Shown piece after piece: positions 9,091-18,371 of a DNA stretch of 64,000 nucleotides (within the stretch, counting starts at the first letter, position 1; each line of letters starts with the position of its first letter). Location: positions 124,001 through 188,000 of the forward strand of contig DEKK01000012.1 of the NCBI GenBank assembly GCA_002353815.1. Direction: 5' to 3'. This DNA comes from Bifidobacteriaceae bacterium UBA2724. Its GTDB lineage: Bacteria; Actinomycetota; Actinomycetes; Actinomycetales; Bifidobacteriaceae. Made by a program: the position numbers and the translations under genes. The notes under the pieces are model-generated. The model saw only the letters and a program-made list of their open reading frames with translations. It was not told the DNA's origin and did not search any database.

Positions 9091-11297
9091 GGAACATGTG
9101 GAAGCTGTTCGTCGGGGACCTGCGGCGCGCGACGATGAACGTCTCCGCGGTCATCGTCATCATCGGCCTGGTGATGCTGCCGGCGCTGTTCACCTGGTTC
9201 AACGTCGCGGCCAGCTGGGACCCGTTCAGCAACACCAAGAACCTGAAGTTCGCCATCGCCAACAGCGACGAGGGCTACAAATCGGACCTGGTGCCCATCA
9301 AGATCAACATCGGCGACAGCGTCGTCAACGCCCTGCGCGCCAACGACCAGCTCAACTGGGTGTTCACCGACGAAGACAACGCCATCGACGGCACGAAATC
9401 CGGCGAATACTACGCGGCCGTCATCATCCCCAAGGATTTCTCCACGGACATGATGACGTTCTTCTCAGACAACATGACCCACGCCAAGCTGGAGTATTAC
9501 ACCAATGAGAAGCTCAACGCCCTGGCCCCGGAGATCACCGGACAGGGCGCGAGCGGGGTGAGCTCGAACATCAACACGACGTTCACAGAGACGCTCGCCG
9601 ACGTCTCGCTTGAGCTCGTCAACTCCTTCGCCTCGTACCTCGACTCCGACGACACCCGCACGATAGTCGTCAACGTCAACAACCATCTGGGCGACTTGGA
9701 GAAACAGACCAGGACGGCGTCCACCACCGTCGGGGCGTATTCGACGCTCGTGGACTCGGCCTCGACGATCCTCGACAGCTCGAACGCCCTCATCGACCTC
9801 ACCAAGCAGGATTCCGCCACTGCGAAAAGCGACATCGACAGCGCCGTGAGCTCGGTCAACGACATCGAAAGCACGCTCGACGCCGCCTCGACATCGCTGT
9901 CCAGTGCGATTTCGCAAAGCGTCTCGGCTTTCTCCAGCGTGAAGACGGACCTGCAGACGATACTCGACAACTCCGCGAACGACAGCGCCCAGGCATCCCA
10001 GGAGCTGAGGGACTATGCGACGGGAGTGCGCAACCACAAGAAGGATTTCACCGACCTGGCCACGTCCCTTGCCGCGGCGCGAGACCAGCTTCAGTCGGCC
10101 GCACAGGCATCGGGCCAGGACTTCGACCCCCAGCCGTTCAATGACGCCATCGACGCCATCAACAACAACGTGATCCCCGCCCTCGAGGCGCTGGCGACGG
10201 CCATCGACTCCGCCGCGGACACGGCCAGCTCCGTCAGCGGCGACCTGAAGGGCCAGAAGGGCGGCATCGTCGACAAAGTGCAGACCGCCATCGACTCCAT
10301 CCAGTCCCTGTCAGACAGCTATCTCACCAAGATCGACAACGACGTGACGATCCTCAAGGCCTCGGCCAATTCCATCTCAAACAGCCTGACGTCGATCAAC
10401 ACCACGTTGCAAAGCACGATCGACCAGCTGTCGCAGTCCGACGGCTCCATCAACGACAAGCTCAGCGACCTCAAGACCACGATCGACGACGCGTCGAGCA
10501 AGCTGTCGGACACCGCCGACCAGATCGGCAAGATCCACGACGCGCTCACCGACGCGATCAACTCGAGTGACCTGTCGAAGCTGCAGTCGATCATCAACGG
10601 CAACGCCGAAGGGCTCGCGCAATCCATAGCATCCCCCGTCGCACTCGAACGCACCGCCGTGTTCCCCGTCCAGAACTTCGGCAACGCCATGACGCCGTTC
10701 TATTCGACGCTGGCCATGTGGGTCGGCTCCCTGCTCATGTGCGTGGCCCTGCGCTGCGAGCCCGACGAAGAGACGCTCAAAGGATTCAAGAAACTCAAGC
10801 CGCGCCAGAAATATCTGGGGCATTTCGGGGTGTTCGCCGTGATCTCGCTGCTCCAGAGCACCTTCCTGTCGGTGGGCGACATCCTGTTCCTCGGGCTCAC
10901 CTGCCAGCACCCCTTGCTTTTCATACTGGCGGCACAGCTTTCCGGCCTCGTCTTCGCGTTCTTCATCTATTCGCACGTGTTCTCGTTCGGCAATGTCGGC
11001 AAGGCGGTGGGCGTGCTGTTCCTCGTGATGCAGGTAGCCGGCGCCGGCGGCGCATACCCGCTGCAGATGCTCACGCCGCTGCTCTACGACATCAGCTGGT
11101 TCCTGCCCGCACGCTACACCATCAACGCGATGCGCGCGGCGCTGTGCGGCATCTACCAGAACGACTACTGGTGGGATCTGCTGGGACTCATCCCGTTCAT
11201 GCTCTTCGCACTGCTGCTCGGATTGCTTCTGCGCAAGCCCGTGGTCAAGCTCAACGAGAACTTCGTGCGCATGACCAAAACCACCAAGCTCATCTGA
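9087..11297 (+). CDS. YhgE/Pip-family membrane protein 2
   Basis: Second family member, 736 residues, with the standard layout: N-terminal helix (SAVIVIIGLVMLPALFTWFNV), an extracellular domain beginning LKFAIANSDEG, a long helical coiled region with many Ser/Asp, and about six C-terminal membrane segments from about residue 535. It lacks the C-terminal extension of gene 1. The ATG overlaps the stop of gene 1 (ATGA), so the two are probably made in fixed ratio and may form a heteromer. The N-terminal 150 residues of the two proteins align closely (for example SGEYYAAVIIPKDFS versus SGESYAAIIIPEDFS), pointing to an old tandem duplication. Confidence 0.92.
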   Translation: MRNMWKLFVGDLRRATMNVSAVIVIIGLVMLPALFTWFNVAASWDPFSNTKNLKFAIANSDEGYKSDLVPIKINIGDSVVNALRANDQLNWVFTDEDNAIDGTKSGEYYAAVIIPKDFSTDMMTFFSDNMTHAKLEYYTNEKLNALAPEITGQGASGVSSNINTTFTETLADVSLELVNSFASYLDSDDTRTIVVNVNNHLGDLEKQTRTASTTVGAYSTLVDSASTILDSSNALIDLTKQDSATAKSDIDSAVSSVNDIESTLDAASTSLSSAISQSVSAFSSVKTDLQTILDNSANDSAQASQELRDYATGVRNHKKDFTDLATSLAAARDQLQSAAQASGQDFDPQPFNDAIDAINNNVIPALEALATAIDSAADTASSVSGDLKGQKGGIVDKVQTAIDSIQSLSDSYLTKIDNDVTILKASANSISNSLTSINTTLQSTIDQLSQSDGSINDKLSDLKTTIDDASSKLSDTADQIGKIHDALTDAINSSDLSKLQSIINGNAEGLAQSIASPVALERTAVFPVQNFGNAMTPFYSTLAMWVGSLLMCVALRCEPDEETLKGFKKLKPRQKYLGHFGVFAVISLLQSTFLSVGDILFLGLTCQHPLLFILAAQLSGLVFAFFIYSHVFSFGNVGKAVGVLFLVMQVAGAGGAYPLQMLTPLLYDISWFLPARYTINAMRAALCGIYQNDYWWDLLGLIPFMLFALLLGLLLRKPVVKLNENFVRMTKTTKLI

Positions 11298-11345
11298 CGG
11301 CTGCACATCGAACCACCGCAAAGGCCAAGAAAGGAGACATGGCAG

Positions 11346-12149
11346 ATGCCAGCGAACGGCGCCACAACGCGCAGGAGCCAGATCCGCAACCGCACTGACA
11401 GCAAGATCATGGATGCGACCCTGCAGATTGCGCTGACCCAAGGCGTGGGCGCAGTGACCATAGAAGAGGTGTCGCGCATCAGCGGCGTTGCCAAAACCAC
11501 CATCTACCGCCGATTCCGCAACAGCAAGGAACTGCTGAACAGCGTCTCGGCCATGAAGGCGATCCAGCCACCGCAGCTCGATGAGATACCCGTGACCCCG
11601 CAGGGCATCGAAAGCATCATCACCGCGGTCATCAAGGCCTTCGAGGACACCGTGGGCGTCAAATCCGTGGGGCTGATGCTCAGCTCGGATTCCCGTTTCT
11701 TCAAGAACATGGTGATGAACGTGCTCACCCCAGTGCGGCATCGCATCGAGAACTATTTCGAACGCGGCGTGAAAGAGGGGGCGTTCAGCCCGAACGCGGA
11801 CATCGACATGATCATCGACTGCACGCTGGGCGGCATCGTCACGCGGGCGGCCATCAGCGACGGCATCACGCAGGAATGGGCGCACAAGATATCGATGTTT
11901 CTGTGGAACTCGCTCTCGCCGCACAGCACGGCCATGCAGAACGTGGACGGGTCGGCGGCCGATGGCGACAGCTCCTCCGCCCCCGATGGCGCCATGCCGC
12001 GCACTTGCGAAGTCGTGGACTCGCCGACGGGATTGCTTCCGGCCGGTTCCGCGCTTCCAGATTCTCCCCAGACGCTTTCACAACAGGCAGGCGGCGCGAA
12101 CCCCGCCCGACCCGCTTCATCTGACACCCATACCCCCAAGGAGGTCTGA
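11346..12149 (+). CDS. TetR/AcrR-family transcriptional regulator
   Basis: 267 residues. An N-terminal helix-turn-helix spans about residues 17-65 (IMDATLQIALTQGVGAVTIEEVSRISGVAKTT is its core region, read in two parts). The rest is a ligand-binding domain of TetR type, followed by a Pro/Ala/Ser-rich tail (from about 205) that looks disordered. The start at 11346 is preceded by AAGGAG at 11331-11336; an ATG six bases earlier is in another frame and soon stops. As third gene of the YhgE operon it is likely the repressor of that operon, acting at the paired palindromes at 5951-5994. Its inducer is unknown. Confidence 0.88.
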   Translation: MPANGATTRRSQIRNRTDSKIMDATLQIALTQGVGAVTIEEVSRISGVAKTTIYRRFRNSKELLNSVSAMKAIQPPQLDEIPVTPQGIESIITAVIKAFEDTVGVKSVGLMLSSDSRFFKNMVMNVLTPVRHRIENYFERGVKEGAFSPNADIDMIIDCTLGGIVTRAAISDGITQEWAHKISMFLWNSLSPHSTAMQNVDGSAADGDSSSAPDGAMPRTCEVVDSPTGLLPAGSALPDSPQTLSQQAGGANPARPASSDTHTPKEV

Positions 12150-12150
12150 C

Positions 12151-12945
12151 ATGGCGCATTCCAAGAGCCGTCTGCACACCAAGAACCCATTCAAGAAAAT
12201 CGCCATCGGATCGCAGGCCATCACAGCGAAGCGCCATGTCAAGCTGGCGCCGGAACCCCATGGCGACCGTTTCGGCCTGGTCTGCGCCGATGGAGTGGAT
12301 CCGTCCGGAGAGCCGCTGCAGATCCTTGCCGTCGGCGATTCCATGATCGCGGGCTGCGGCACGGCGGACCAGAGTCTGGGCCTCGTTCCCCAGATCGCCA
12401 CCGATCTGTCGGAGCGCGTCAACCGCCCCGTCCATTGGCAGACCGAAGCCAAGCTCGGATCCACCGTTCGGCGCATCAAATACCGTCTGCTCCCCAAGGG
12501 CACGAAAGACGGTGCGCGCTTCGACGTCATCTATCTGGGGGCCGGCTCGAACGACATCATGGCGCGCCGAAAGATGGATTCGTGGAAGCAGGACCTCGGC
12601 GATTGCATCGACATGGCCCGCGAACACACGGATACCGTCATCGTCATGTCGTGCGGGCAGCTCCAATGGATCCCCTCGCTGGGCAAGATGCTACGCGACG
12701 ACATGCTGAAGGTCTGCGACGAGCAGTGCGCGGCGTCGCTGAAGGTGTGCGCGAAACACGGGGCGACGTTCCTCAACATGCTGCACGAAGACCTGGGATG
12801 CGAGAATTCCTGGTTCTGGTGCGGCGACCAGTTCCACCCCAACACGTATGGCTATGGCATCCTGGCGCGGCATTGCATCGACGCGATTCCGCAGGACGTC
12901 ATCGACAGGCTCAGGGAATCCCGCGTCGGAACGCCGACAGCCTAG
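12151..12945 (+). CDS. SGNH/GDSL-type hydrolase
   Basis: 264-residue enzyme of the SGNH hydrolase fold (esterase, lipase or deacylase). The four blocks are visible: the nucleophile in AVGDSMIAG (Ser64), Gly in KLGST (about 103), GSND with Asn134, and the DxxH pair in DQFH (Asp226, His229). No signal peptide or membrane segment is apparent, so it is probably cytoplasmic. AAGGAGG precedes the ATG by 6 bp and only one base separates it from the TetR stop, so it belongs to the YhgE operon. An acyl-ester substrate linked to cell-envelope material is plausible from context, but the true substrate is unknown. Confidence 0.85.
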   Translation: MAHSKSRLHTKNPFKKIAIGSQAITAKRHVKLAPEPHGDRFGLVCADGVDPSGEPLQILAVGDSMIAGCGTADQSLGLVPQIATDLSERVNRPVHWQTEAKLGSTVRRIKYRLLPKGTKDGARFDVIYLGAGSNDIMARRKMDSWKQDLGDCIDMAREHTDTVIVMSCGQLQWIPSLGKMLRDDMLKVCDEQCAASLKVCAKHGATFLNMLHEDLGCENSWFWCGDQFHPNTYGYGILARHCIDAIPQDVIDRLRESRVGTPTA

Positions 12946-13031
12946 GACGACGCGCCATGGAAGGGGTGCCCTGCCGCAGGGGTGCCCTGCCGAAAGCCCT
13001 GCGTCGTTGCAGGACGGCGTGATATGCAAAG

Positions 13032-13059
13032 GGCATGCCCCGTTGGCGGGACATGCCCT
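13032..13059. terminator. Hairpin terminator between convergent genes
   Basis: GGGCATG and CATGCCC arms with inner CCCG/CGGG pairing enclose a 4-base loop. On the minus strand the stem is followed by TTTGCAT. It sits between the SGNH hydrolase gene (plus) and the channel gene (minus) and probably stops transcripts from both sides. Confidence 0.65.
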
Positions 13060-13128
13060 GGGTGATGTCCGCTCGCGCCCGGCGGCGGCCGGCGTCATGC
13101 GTGCGCGGCGCGTCATCCACGCATGACG

Positions 13129-14184
13129 TCATTCATGGTCACGGGGATTGTTCCTGTGGTCATAATGGTCGCGTATCGCCCGGAACGACGCCGGACGTTT
13201 CTCACCTGTCAGCCTGTCGGCCTTGGGGTCGTGCATCAGGGGTTTCGCATTCGAGGCGCTGGCCGCAGCCTGGACCACCGAAGCCGCTACCGAGGCGATC
13301 TGCGTGTATCCCGACACGGAATCCGGCTTGTCGTCGATGACCCCGTGGCTGAGCCTCTGCGCCTCCTCGGCGTACTCGGCCTCCTCGGATTCCTCCTCGT
13401 CCTCATCGTCGTCACTGGAATCCCCGTCATCGTCGCCTTCGTCGCCGACGGTGATGTTGTTGTGCTCGGCAAGCTGCTTCTCGATGGCCTTGAGGCTCTT
13501 CGAGATGTCATCCATGTGCCCGTGGATCTTGGCGATGCGCTCCTTGGTGAGGCGGTCCTCACGGTTCTTGCGGATCGACTCCTCCTGGATGAGCCACGAC
13601 GACAGCAATGCGCAGATGATGCCGTTGAGGATGATTCCCGCGAACATGAGGGTGCTGGCGATGATGCGACCTGCGGGCGTGACCGGCGAATAATCGCCAT
13701 AGCCGACCGCCGTGGCCGACACCCACGTGCACCACAGCGCCTCGGGATACGTGGAGATCGTGGATGCGGGCGCATTGCGCTCAGCGTCGAACAGCGCAAG
13801 GGACCCTACGTAGAACACCATGATCGACACCGCCACGGCGTAGATGATGACCCGTACACGGAAGGCCTGGGAACTCGCCTTGCGCAGCGCGCGCAATGGC
13901 GTCAGTGCGAAAATCAGCCGCAGCGGGCGGAACATCGGCAGCAGCACGACCAGCAGGTCGAAGATATGCGACACGAACCACTTGGCCTTGTCAGGTACGA
14001 GGATCAGCGACACGATGTAGTCGACCGCGAAGACGAACCATATGGCATCCATCACCACGTTGCCGAATCGCGCAAGCGCTCCGTACGGCGCCGCGAGCAC
14101 CATCCACGAGTAGACGGCGAGGAACACGAAGGACAGAACCGACATAATCGGTTCCGTTATCCGATCCCACTTTTCGTAATTCAT
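13129..14184 (-). CDS. Voltage-gated-type potassium channel
   Basis: Six-helix cation channel subunit, 351 residues. Helices lie at about 13-32, 43-63, 72-86, an S4-like segment with spaced Arg/Lys (FRPLRLIFALTPLRALRKASS, 85-105), 110-132 and 172-199. The pore loop has the K+ filter TAVGYGD (158-164). After the last helix comes a coiled, charged stretch and then an acidic run (GDEGDDDGDSSDDDEDEEE) before a tail that varies in such proteins. I place the start at MNYEKWDR (14184) because homologues begin here; the GAGGG before it is only about 2 bp away, so the start or a leaderless message is uncertain. The frame is open for 68 more codons upstream, without homology I recognise. Confidence 0.85.
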   Translation of the reverse strand: MNYEKWDRITEPIMSVLSFVFLAVYSWMVLAAPYGALARFGNVVMDAIWFVFAVDYIVSLILVPDKAKWFVSHIFDLLVVLLPMFRPLRLIFALTPLRALRKASSQAFRVRVIIYAVAVSIMVFYVGSLALFDAERNAPASTISTYPEALWCTWVSATAVGYGDYSPVTPAGRIIASTLMFAGIILNGIICALLSSWLIQEESIRKNREDRLTKERIAKIHGHMDDISKSLKAIEKQLAEHNNITVGDEGDDDGDSSDDDEDEEESEEAEYAEEAQRLSHGVIDDKPDSVSGYTQIASVAASVVQAAASASNAKPLMHDPKADRLTGEKRPASFRAIRDHYDHRNNPRDHE

Positions 14185-14439
14185 ACCCTCTAGAGTAGTC
14201 GACGCCGTCGTTTTTGCCTCGAACACCCATCGATCGCCTCGCTCCATGGATGACGGAGCGGGGCGATCAGGGCTTTCACGGGTGTCAGGGACGTTCCAGC
14301 GAAGGAAAACCGGATTGCCTCGAGCCCGCACAGGAAGCGGCGCGAACCGCGCGAAGGGACGGGGATCATGCGAGGGGGCACGAGCCACGCGAAGAGGCGC
14401 GAGTCACGCGAGCCATCGGCAGAAAGGTACGGCCCGTTC

Positions 14440-15654
14440 TCAGAAGAAAAGCCACGCTGCGAGCGCCGCGTATCCGACGAGCAGCACCGAGGTCAGGGCG
14501 CTGGCAAGGAACGCTGCGCGGCCCTCTTGGGCGATGGCACGCACGTTCACCGTCAGTCCCAGCGCCGCCATGGCCATGCCAAGCACGACGTAGGCAAGCG
14601 TCACCAGGACCGGCGCCGCTGCCGCCAACGCCGGCAGGTAGGTGCCGGCGACCGAGGCGCCGATGAAGCCGAGCATGAACCAGGGGATGCCGGCTTCGCC
14701 GCCCCGCTGTGCGCCATCCTCGGCGTGTCGTGCATTCCACCACACCGACACGGCGCCGGCGGCGAAGACCAGCATGAGCACGCGCGACAGCTTCATGATC
14801 GTCGCGATATCGACGGCGCCGAATGCGTCTCCGGCGGCCACGGCGTGGGCGATTTCGTGGAGCGAGGCCCCGGCCATGACTCCGAGCTGCGTGGAGGTCA
14901 GTCCCACGAGCGGACCGATGGCGATTTCGGCGAGCGCGAAAATCGTGCCCATGATGGCGACGATGGCCACGGCCATGACCTGGTGGTCGGCCTTGCGTTG
15001 CTCTTTCTCAGGCGGCACCGTCACCGACCCGGACAGTCCCATGACCGCGGCGGCGCCGCAGATGCCCGTGCCACCGGCGACGAGGATGGCGAGGTCGGGT
15101 TCCACGCCGAGACGGCGCGCGATGTTGTAGCACACGACGATGGTGAGGGTCACGCCGACCGCGGCGATGGGCAGGCAGACGATGCCTTGCGTGAACAGGA
15201 CGGTGAGGTTGAGCTTGAACCCCAGAAGGATGATGCCCAGGCGCAGCAGTTTGTTCGAGATGAGACCGGCCGCGTCGCGGACGCCGGCGCGCCGTGTCTC
15301 GGAGCCGGCCACATAGAGGCGCCGCACGGGGACCTGAAGCGCCATGCCGAGGAGCAGGGCGATGATCAGGGCTCCGAACAGGCTCAGCACGGGAAAGCGT
15401 TTGAGCCATGTGCCGGCCAGCGATGCCGCGAGGGTGAGGACCGCGATGACGGCCATCTGCGGGGTCAGGATGCGGCGGGCCCACGTGGCGACGAAGCTCG
15501 CGATGGGGTTGCCGCGCCCGCGCACGGAATCGGGGACGGGCTCCGTGGCAGGCGCATCCAGGACGATGCCATCGGCGTCGGCCATGTCGGGCATGTCAGG
15601 CATGTCGGCATCAGTGTGTGCAAGGGGTGTTGTCGGTATCGATGTCTGTGTCAT
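14440..15654 (-). CDS. yeiH: YeiH/UPF0324-family membrane protein (putative sulfate exporter family)
   Basis: 404 residues with about ten hydrophobic segments. Typical family signatures are LGIILLGFKLNL, the reentrant-looking VAGGTGICGAAAVMGLSG and GVMAGASLHEIAHAVAAG. The family is annotated as putative sulfate or sulfonate exporters, but the transported substrate is not proven for most members. The first 45 residues are an extra cytoplasmic Asp/Ala/Pro/Met-rich leader with MPDMPDMADAD repeats. The gene lies just downstream of a LysR-type regulator gene (15960-16796), the same pairing as yeiE-yeiH in enterobacteria, though here both genes point the same way. Confidence 0.88.
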   Translation of the reverse strand: MTQTSIPTTPLAHTDADMPDMPDMADADGIVLDAPATEPVPDSVRGRGNPIASFVATWARRILTPQMAVIAVLTLAASLAGTWLKRFPVLSLFGALIIALLLGMALQVPVRRLYVAGSETRRAGVRDAAGLISNKLLRLGIILLGFKLNLTVLFTQGIVCLPIAAVGVTLTIVVCYNIARRLGVEPDLAILVAGGTGICGAAAVMGLSGSVTVPPEKEQRKADHQVMAVAIVAIMGTIFALAEIAIGPLVGLTSTQLGVMAGASLHEIAHAVAAGDAFGAVDIATIMKLSRVLMLVFAAGAVSVWWNARHAEDGAQRGGEAGIPWFMLGFIGASVAGTYLPALAAAAPVLVTLAYVVLGMAMAALGLTVNVRAIAQEGRAAFLASALTSVLLVGYAALAAWLFF

Positions 15655-15959
15655 GCCTTGTATTCAACATGCCCGCATTTCATTAATCAAATAAGTAGTT
15701 CCGATGTTTATCATCAGATTTTTCTATTTTTATAGGCGTCGCCGCAGGACTGCGCCCCACGCGCCCCGCAGCGGACGCAGGGGTGTCGGCGCACCAAGAT
15801 CACGAGACGGCGGGACCGCGAGACAGAGTAGCCACGGGACGGCACAGCAACGGGCCGACGGGACCTAGGAAACGACAGAACCGGGGCGGCAATGCGGAGC
15901 ATCACGGCACGGAGCACACTCGCATAGGGAGTCGGCGACACCGTGGGCGCCGCCCCGCT
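15655..15959. promoter_or_regulatory. AT-rich promoter region of the yeiH-like gene
   Basis: This 305-bp gap has a markedly AT-rich island (15660-15735) in an otherwise GC-rich neighbourhood. It contains GATGTTTATCATC (15703-15715), an interrupted dyad with the size expected for LysR binding. The island is directly upstream of the YeiH start, so it is the likely promoter and regulator site. The rest of the gap holds no gene I can support. Confidence 0.55.
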
Positions 15960-16796
15960 TCATTCCTCCTCGCGCATGGCGGCGATCATCGCATCCGCGG
16001 CCCGGCGCTGGTCACGCGAAAGCCCCGTTCGTGGCATGACGGCGTAGAAGCGGCGCACGAACTCACGCCCCAGCGTGCGCGCGGGGACCCCATCGGGAAC
16101 TATCGACGACGAGACGACGGAGCATCCGAACCCGGCCGCCAGGGTCGCGACGATGGCGGCGTTGCTCGCCACTGTGACGGAGCGCTCGGGCACGATGCCC
16201 TCGGTCTTGCACAACAGGTCGGTGTAGTAGCGCACGCCGGAGCCTGTCTCGCGCACCAGCCAGACGGAGGACGGGTCGCCGGCCAGCACGAGCTCATCGG
16301 AGCGAAGCGTGACACGGTCGATGGCGTCGTTGATGACGGGTTTTTCGATGACGCCGAACTCCGCGTCCTTGCGCCCCACGAGGTCCACGATGACATCGGA
16401 GTTAACGGTGCGGAAAGACAGGTCGTATCGGTCCAGCGACGGCTCCAGGGCCGCGAGCGCCGCGGGCATGAGCACGGTGGCGGCGGTCAGCGAGAAGCAG
16501 GCGCGCAGGCTGACGGCGGTGCGCGAGGCGCGGACGGCCCGGTCGCAGGCGTCACGCCATGTGCCGCCGATGGTGGCGGCGGCGCGGTACAGCAGCGTGC
16601 CGGCCTCGGTGGGTTCCACGTCGCTTTTCGCCTTGCGAACGAAGAGGGACACGCCGACCTCGGCTTCGAGCGCGGCGATGCGCGCCGAAACGGTGGGCTG
16701 CGAGACCCCGAGCTCGTCGGCGGCCGCCGTGAACTGGCCGGTCTCGTACACCGCCGCCAATGTCTGCAGAAGCGGGAACATCTCATGCCTCGCCAT
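15960..16796 (-). CDS. LysR-family transcriptional regulator
   Basis: 278 residues. An N-terminal winged helix-turn-helix runs from about residue 5 to 64 (FPLLQTLAAVYETGQFTAAA, then DELGVSQPTVSARIAALE), followed by the effector-binding domain. AAGGAG is 6 bp before the ATG at 16796; a much longer open frame upstream is rejected on that basis. Its gene is directly upstream of the yeiH-like gene, so YeiH is the likely target, and the co-inducer may be a sulfur compound or another anion. That substrate link is inference from the family pairing. Confidence 0.9.
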   Translation of the reverse strand: MARHEMFPLLQTLAAVYETGQFTAAADELGVSQPTVSARIAALEAEVGVSLFVRKAKSDVEPTEAGTLLYRAAATIGGTWRDACDRAVRASRTAVSLRACFSLTAATVLMPAALAALEPSLDRYDLSFRTVNSDVIVDLVGRKDAEFGVIEKPVINDAIDRVTLRSDELVLAGDPSSVWLVRETGSGVRYYTDLLCKTEGIVPERSVTVASNAAIVATLAAGFGCSVVSSSIVPDGVPARTLGREFVRRFYAVMPRTGLSRDQRRAADAMIAAMREEE

Positions 16797-17038
16797 ACGC
16801 ACTCCTTCCCATGGCGCCGCGACAACATGTCGCCGACAATGATACCGACGCCGTGGGAAGCGCCCCCACCGTCGCCCTGCGCCCGTGGGGCCGTGATCCG
16901 GCACCGGCCGCACACCGCGCACGCCCCGTTCCGAACTCAGGCCAGCCGCCGGCATCCCCATGCCCACGTCCACGCCGTCCGGCCGCCCCGTTCCGCCGCC
17001 AAGAACACTGCGGCGAAAAACACTGCGAGAAAACAAAA

Positions 17039-17077
17039 GCGCGGCCCCGCAGCCCCGGAGGACCGCGGAAACCGCGC
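17039..17077 (-). terminator. Rho-independent terminator after ychF
   Basis: GCGCGG and CCGCGC arms enclose a GC-rich, partly self-pairing loop. On the minus strand the stem is followed by TTTTGTTTT. It lies 21 bp after the ychF stop. The rest of the 302-bp gap to the LysR gene start (16797-17098) shows no gene. Confidence 0.75.
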
Positions 17078-17098
17078 CGTTTCGCAGGACGCCAGGTC

Positions 17099-18190
17099 CT
17101 ACTTGCTCACGTTGAACTTGAATTCGACGATGTCGCCGTCCTGCATGACGTAGTCCTTGCCTTCGAGGCGCATCTTGCCCTCTTCCTTGACCTTGGCATA
17201 GGAACCGGCGGCGATGAGGTCGTCGTATGAGACGATCTCGGCCTTGATGAAGCCCTTCTCGAAGTCGGAGTGGATGACGCCGGCGGCCTGCGGGGCGGTC
17301 CAGCCCTTGTGGATCGTCCACGCGCGCACCTCCTTGACGCCTGCCGTGAGGAAGGTCTGCAGGCCCAGGGTGTCGAAGCCCACGCGGGCCAGCTGGTCGA
17401 GGCCGGATTCCTTGAGGCCCGCGTCGGCGAGCATCTCGCGGGCGTCGGCCTCGTCGAGCTCGGTGAGGTCGGATTCGAACTGCGCGTTGAGGAAGATGGC
17501 GGGCGCCGGCGCAACGAGCGCGGACAGCTTGGCCTGGAGCGCCGTGTCGTTGAGCTCGTTGTCGTCGACGTTGAACACGTAGATGAACGGCTTGGCGGTC
17601 ATGAGGTGGAGGTCGTAGACGGAGCTCTTGTCGAATTTGCCTTCGCGGTCGGCGTGGTCGATGGTCTCGCCGGCTTCGAGGATCTTCTTGGCCTCGTTGA
17701 CGGCGTCGAAATACGCCGGCTCGATCTTCTTGCCGCGCAGGTCCTTCTCGAGACGCGGCAGCGCGTTTTCGATGGTCTGCAGGTCGGCGAGGATCAGCTC
17801 GGTGTTGATCGTGTCGATGTCGTCCTGCGGGTCCACCTTGCCATTGACGTGCACGATGTCGTCGTCCTCGAACGCACGCACGACCTCGCAGATCGCATCG
17901 GCTTCGCGGATGTTGGCGAGGAACTGGTTGCCCAGGCCTTCGCCCTCGGACGCGCCCTTGACGATGCCGGCGATGTCGACGAAGGTGACGGTGGCGGGCA
18001 CGATCTTGTCGGTGCCCACGATCGGCGCGAGCTTGGCGAGGCGCTCGTCAGGCAGCGGCACGATGCCGGTGTTGGGTTCGATGGTGGCGAACGGGTAGTT
18101 CTCCGCAAGCACGTTGTTGCGGGTCAGGGCGTTGAACATGGTGGACTTGCCGACGTTCGGCAGACCGACGATTCCGATAGTAAGAGACAT
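17099..18190 (-). CDS. ychF: Redox-regulated ATPase YchF (Obg-like)
   Basis: 363 residues, full family length. The N-terminal G domain has the P-loop GLPNVGKST (8-16), and the DIAGIVKGAS switch region follows near residue 70. The C-terminal TGS domain ends in KVKEEGKMRLEGKDYVMQDGD, then IVEFKFNVSK. YchF/OLA1 proteins prefer ATP to GTP, bind ribosomes and modulate oxidative-stress responses. The start is at MSLTIGIVGLP (18190), where the family begins; the open frame extends further upstream without similarity. It appears to be a single-gene transcript with a strong terminator after it. Confidence 0.95.
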   Translation of the reverse strand: MSLTIGIVGLPNVGKSTMFNALTRNNVLAENYPFATIEPNTGIVPLPDERLAKLAPIVGTDKIVPATVTFVDIAGIVKGASEGEGLGNQFLANIREADAICEVVRAFEDDDIVHVNGKVDPQDDIDTINTELILADLQTIENALPRLEKDLRGKKIEPAYFDAVNEAKKILEAGETIDHADREGKFDKSSVYDLHLMTAKPFIYVFNVDDNELNDTALQAKLSALVAPAPAIFLNAQFESDLTELDEADAREMLADAGLKESGLDQLARVGFDTLGLQTFLTAGVKEVRAWTIHKGWTAPQAAGVIHSDFEKGFIKAEIVSYDDLIAAGSYAKVKEEGKMRLEGKDYVMQDGDIVEFKFNVSK

Positions 18191-18371
18191 GGCTTCTAGT
18201 CTAGAGCCCACGGGGACAATGCGCCGCCCGCCGCCCACCTGCGAAGCGCAGGCCGCAGGAGCGACGCAAACGGAGCCGCGGAACGGGCGACCGCGTCCCG
18301 ACGGTGCCGTGCGCCGTGCAAGCGGGTCGGATAGAATCGGAAGCAACCGTTCAAGCAACAAAGGAGTTCGC

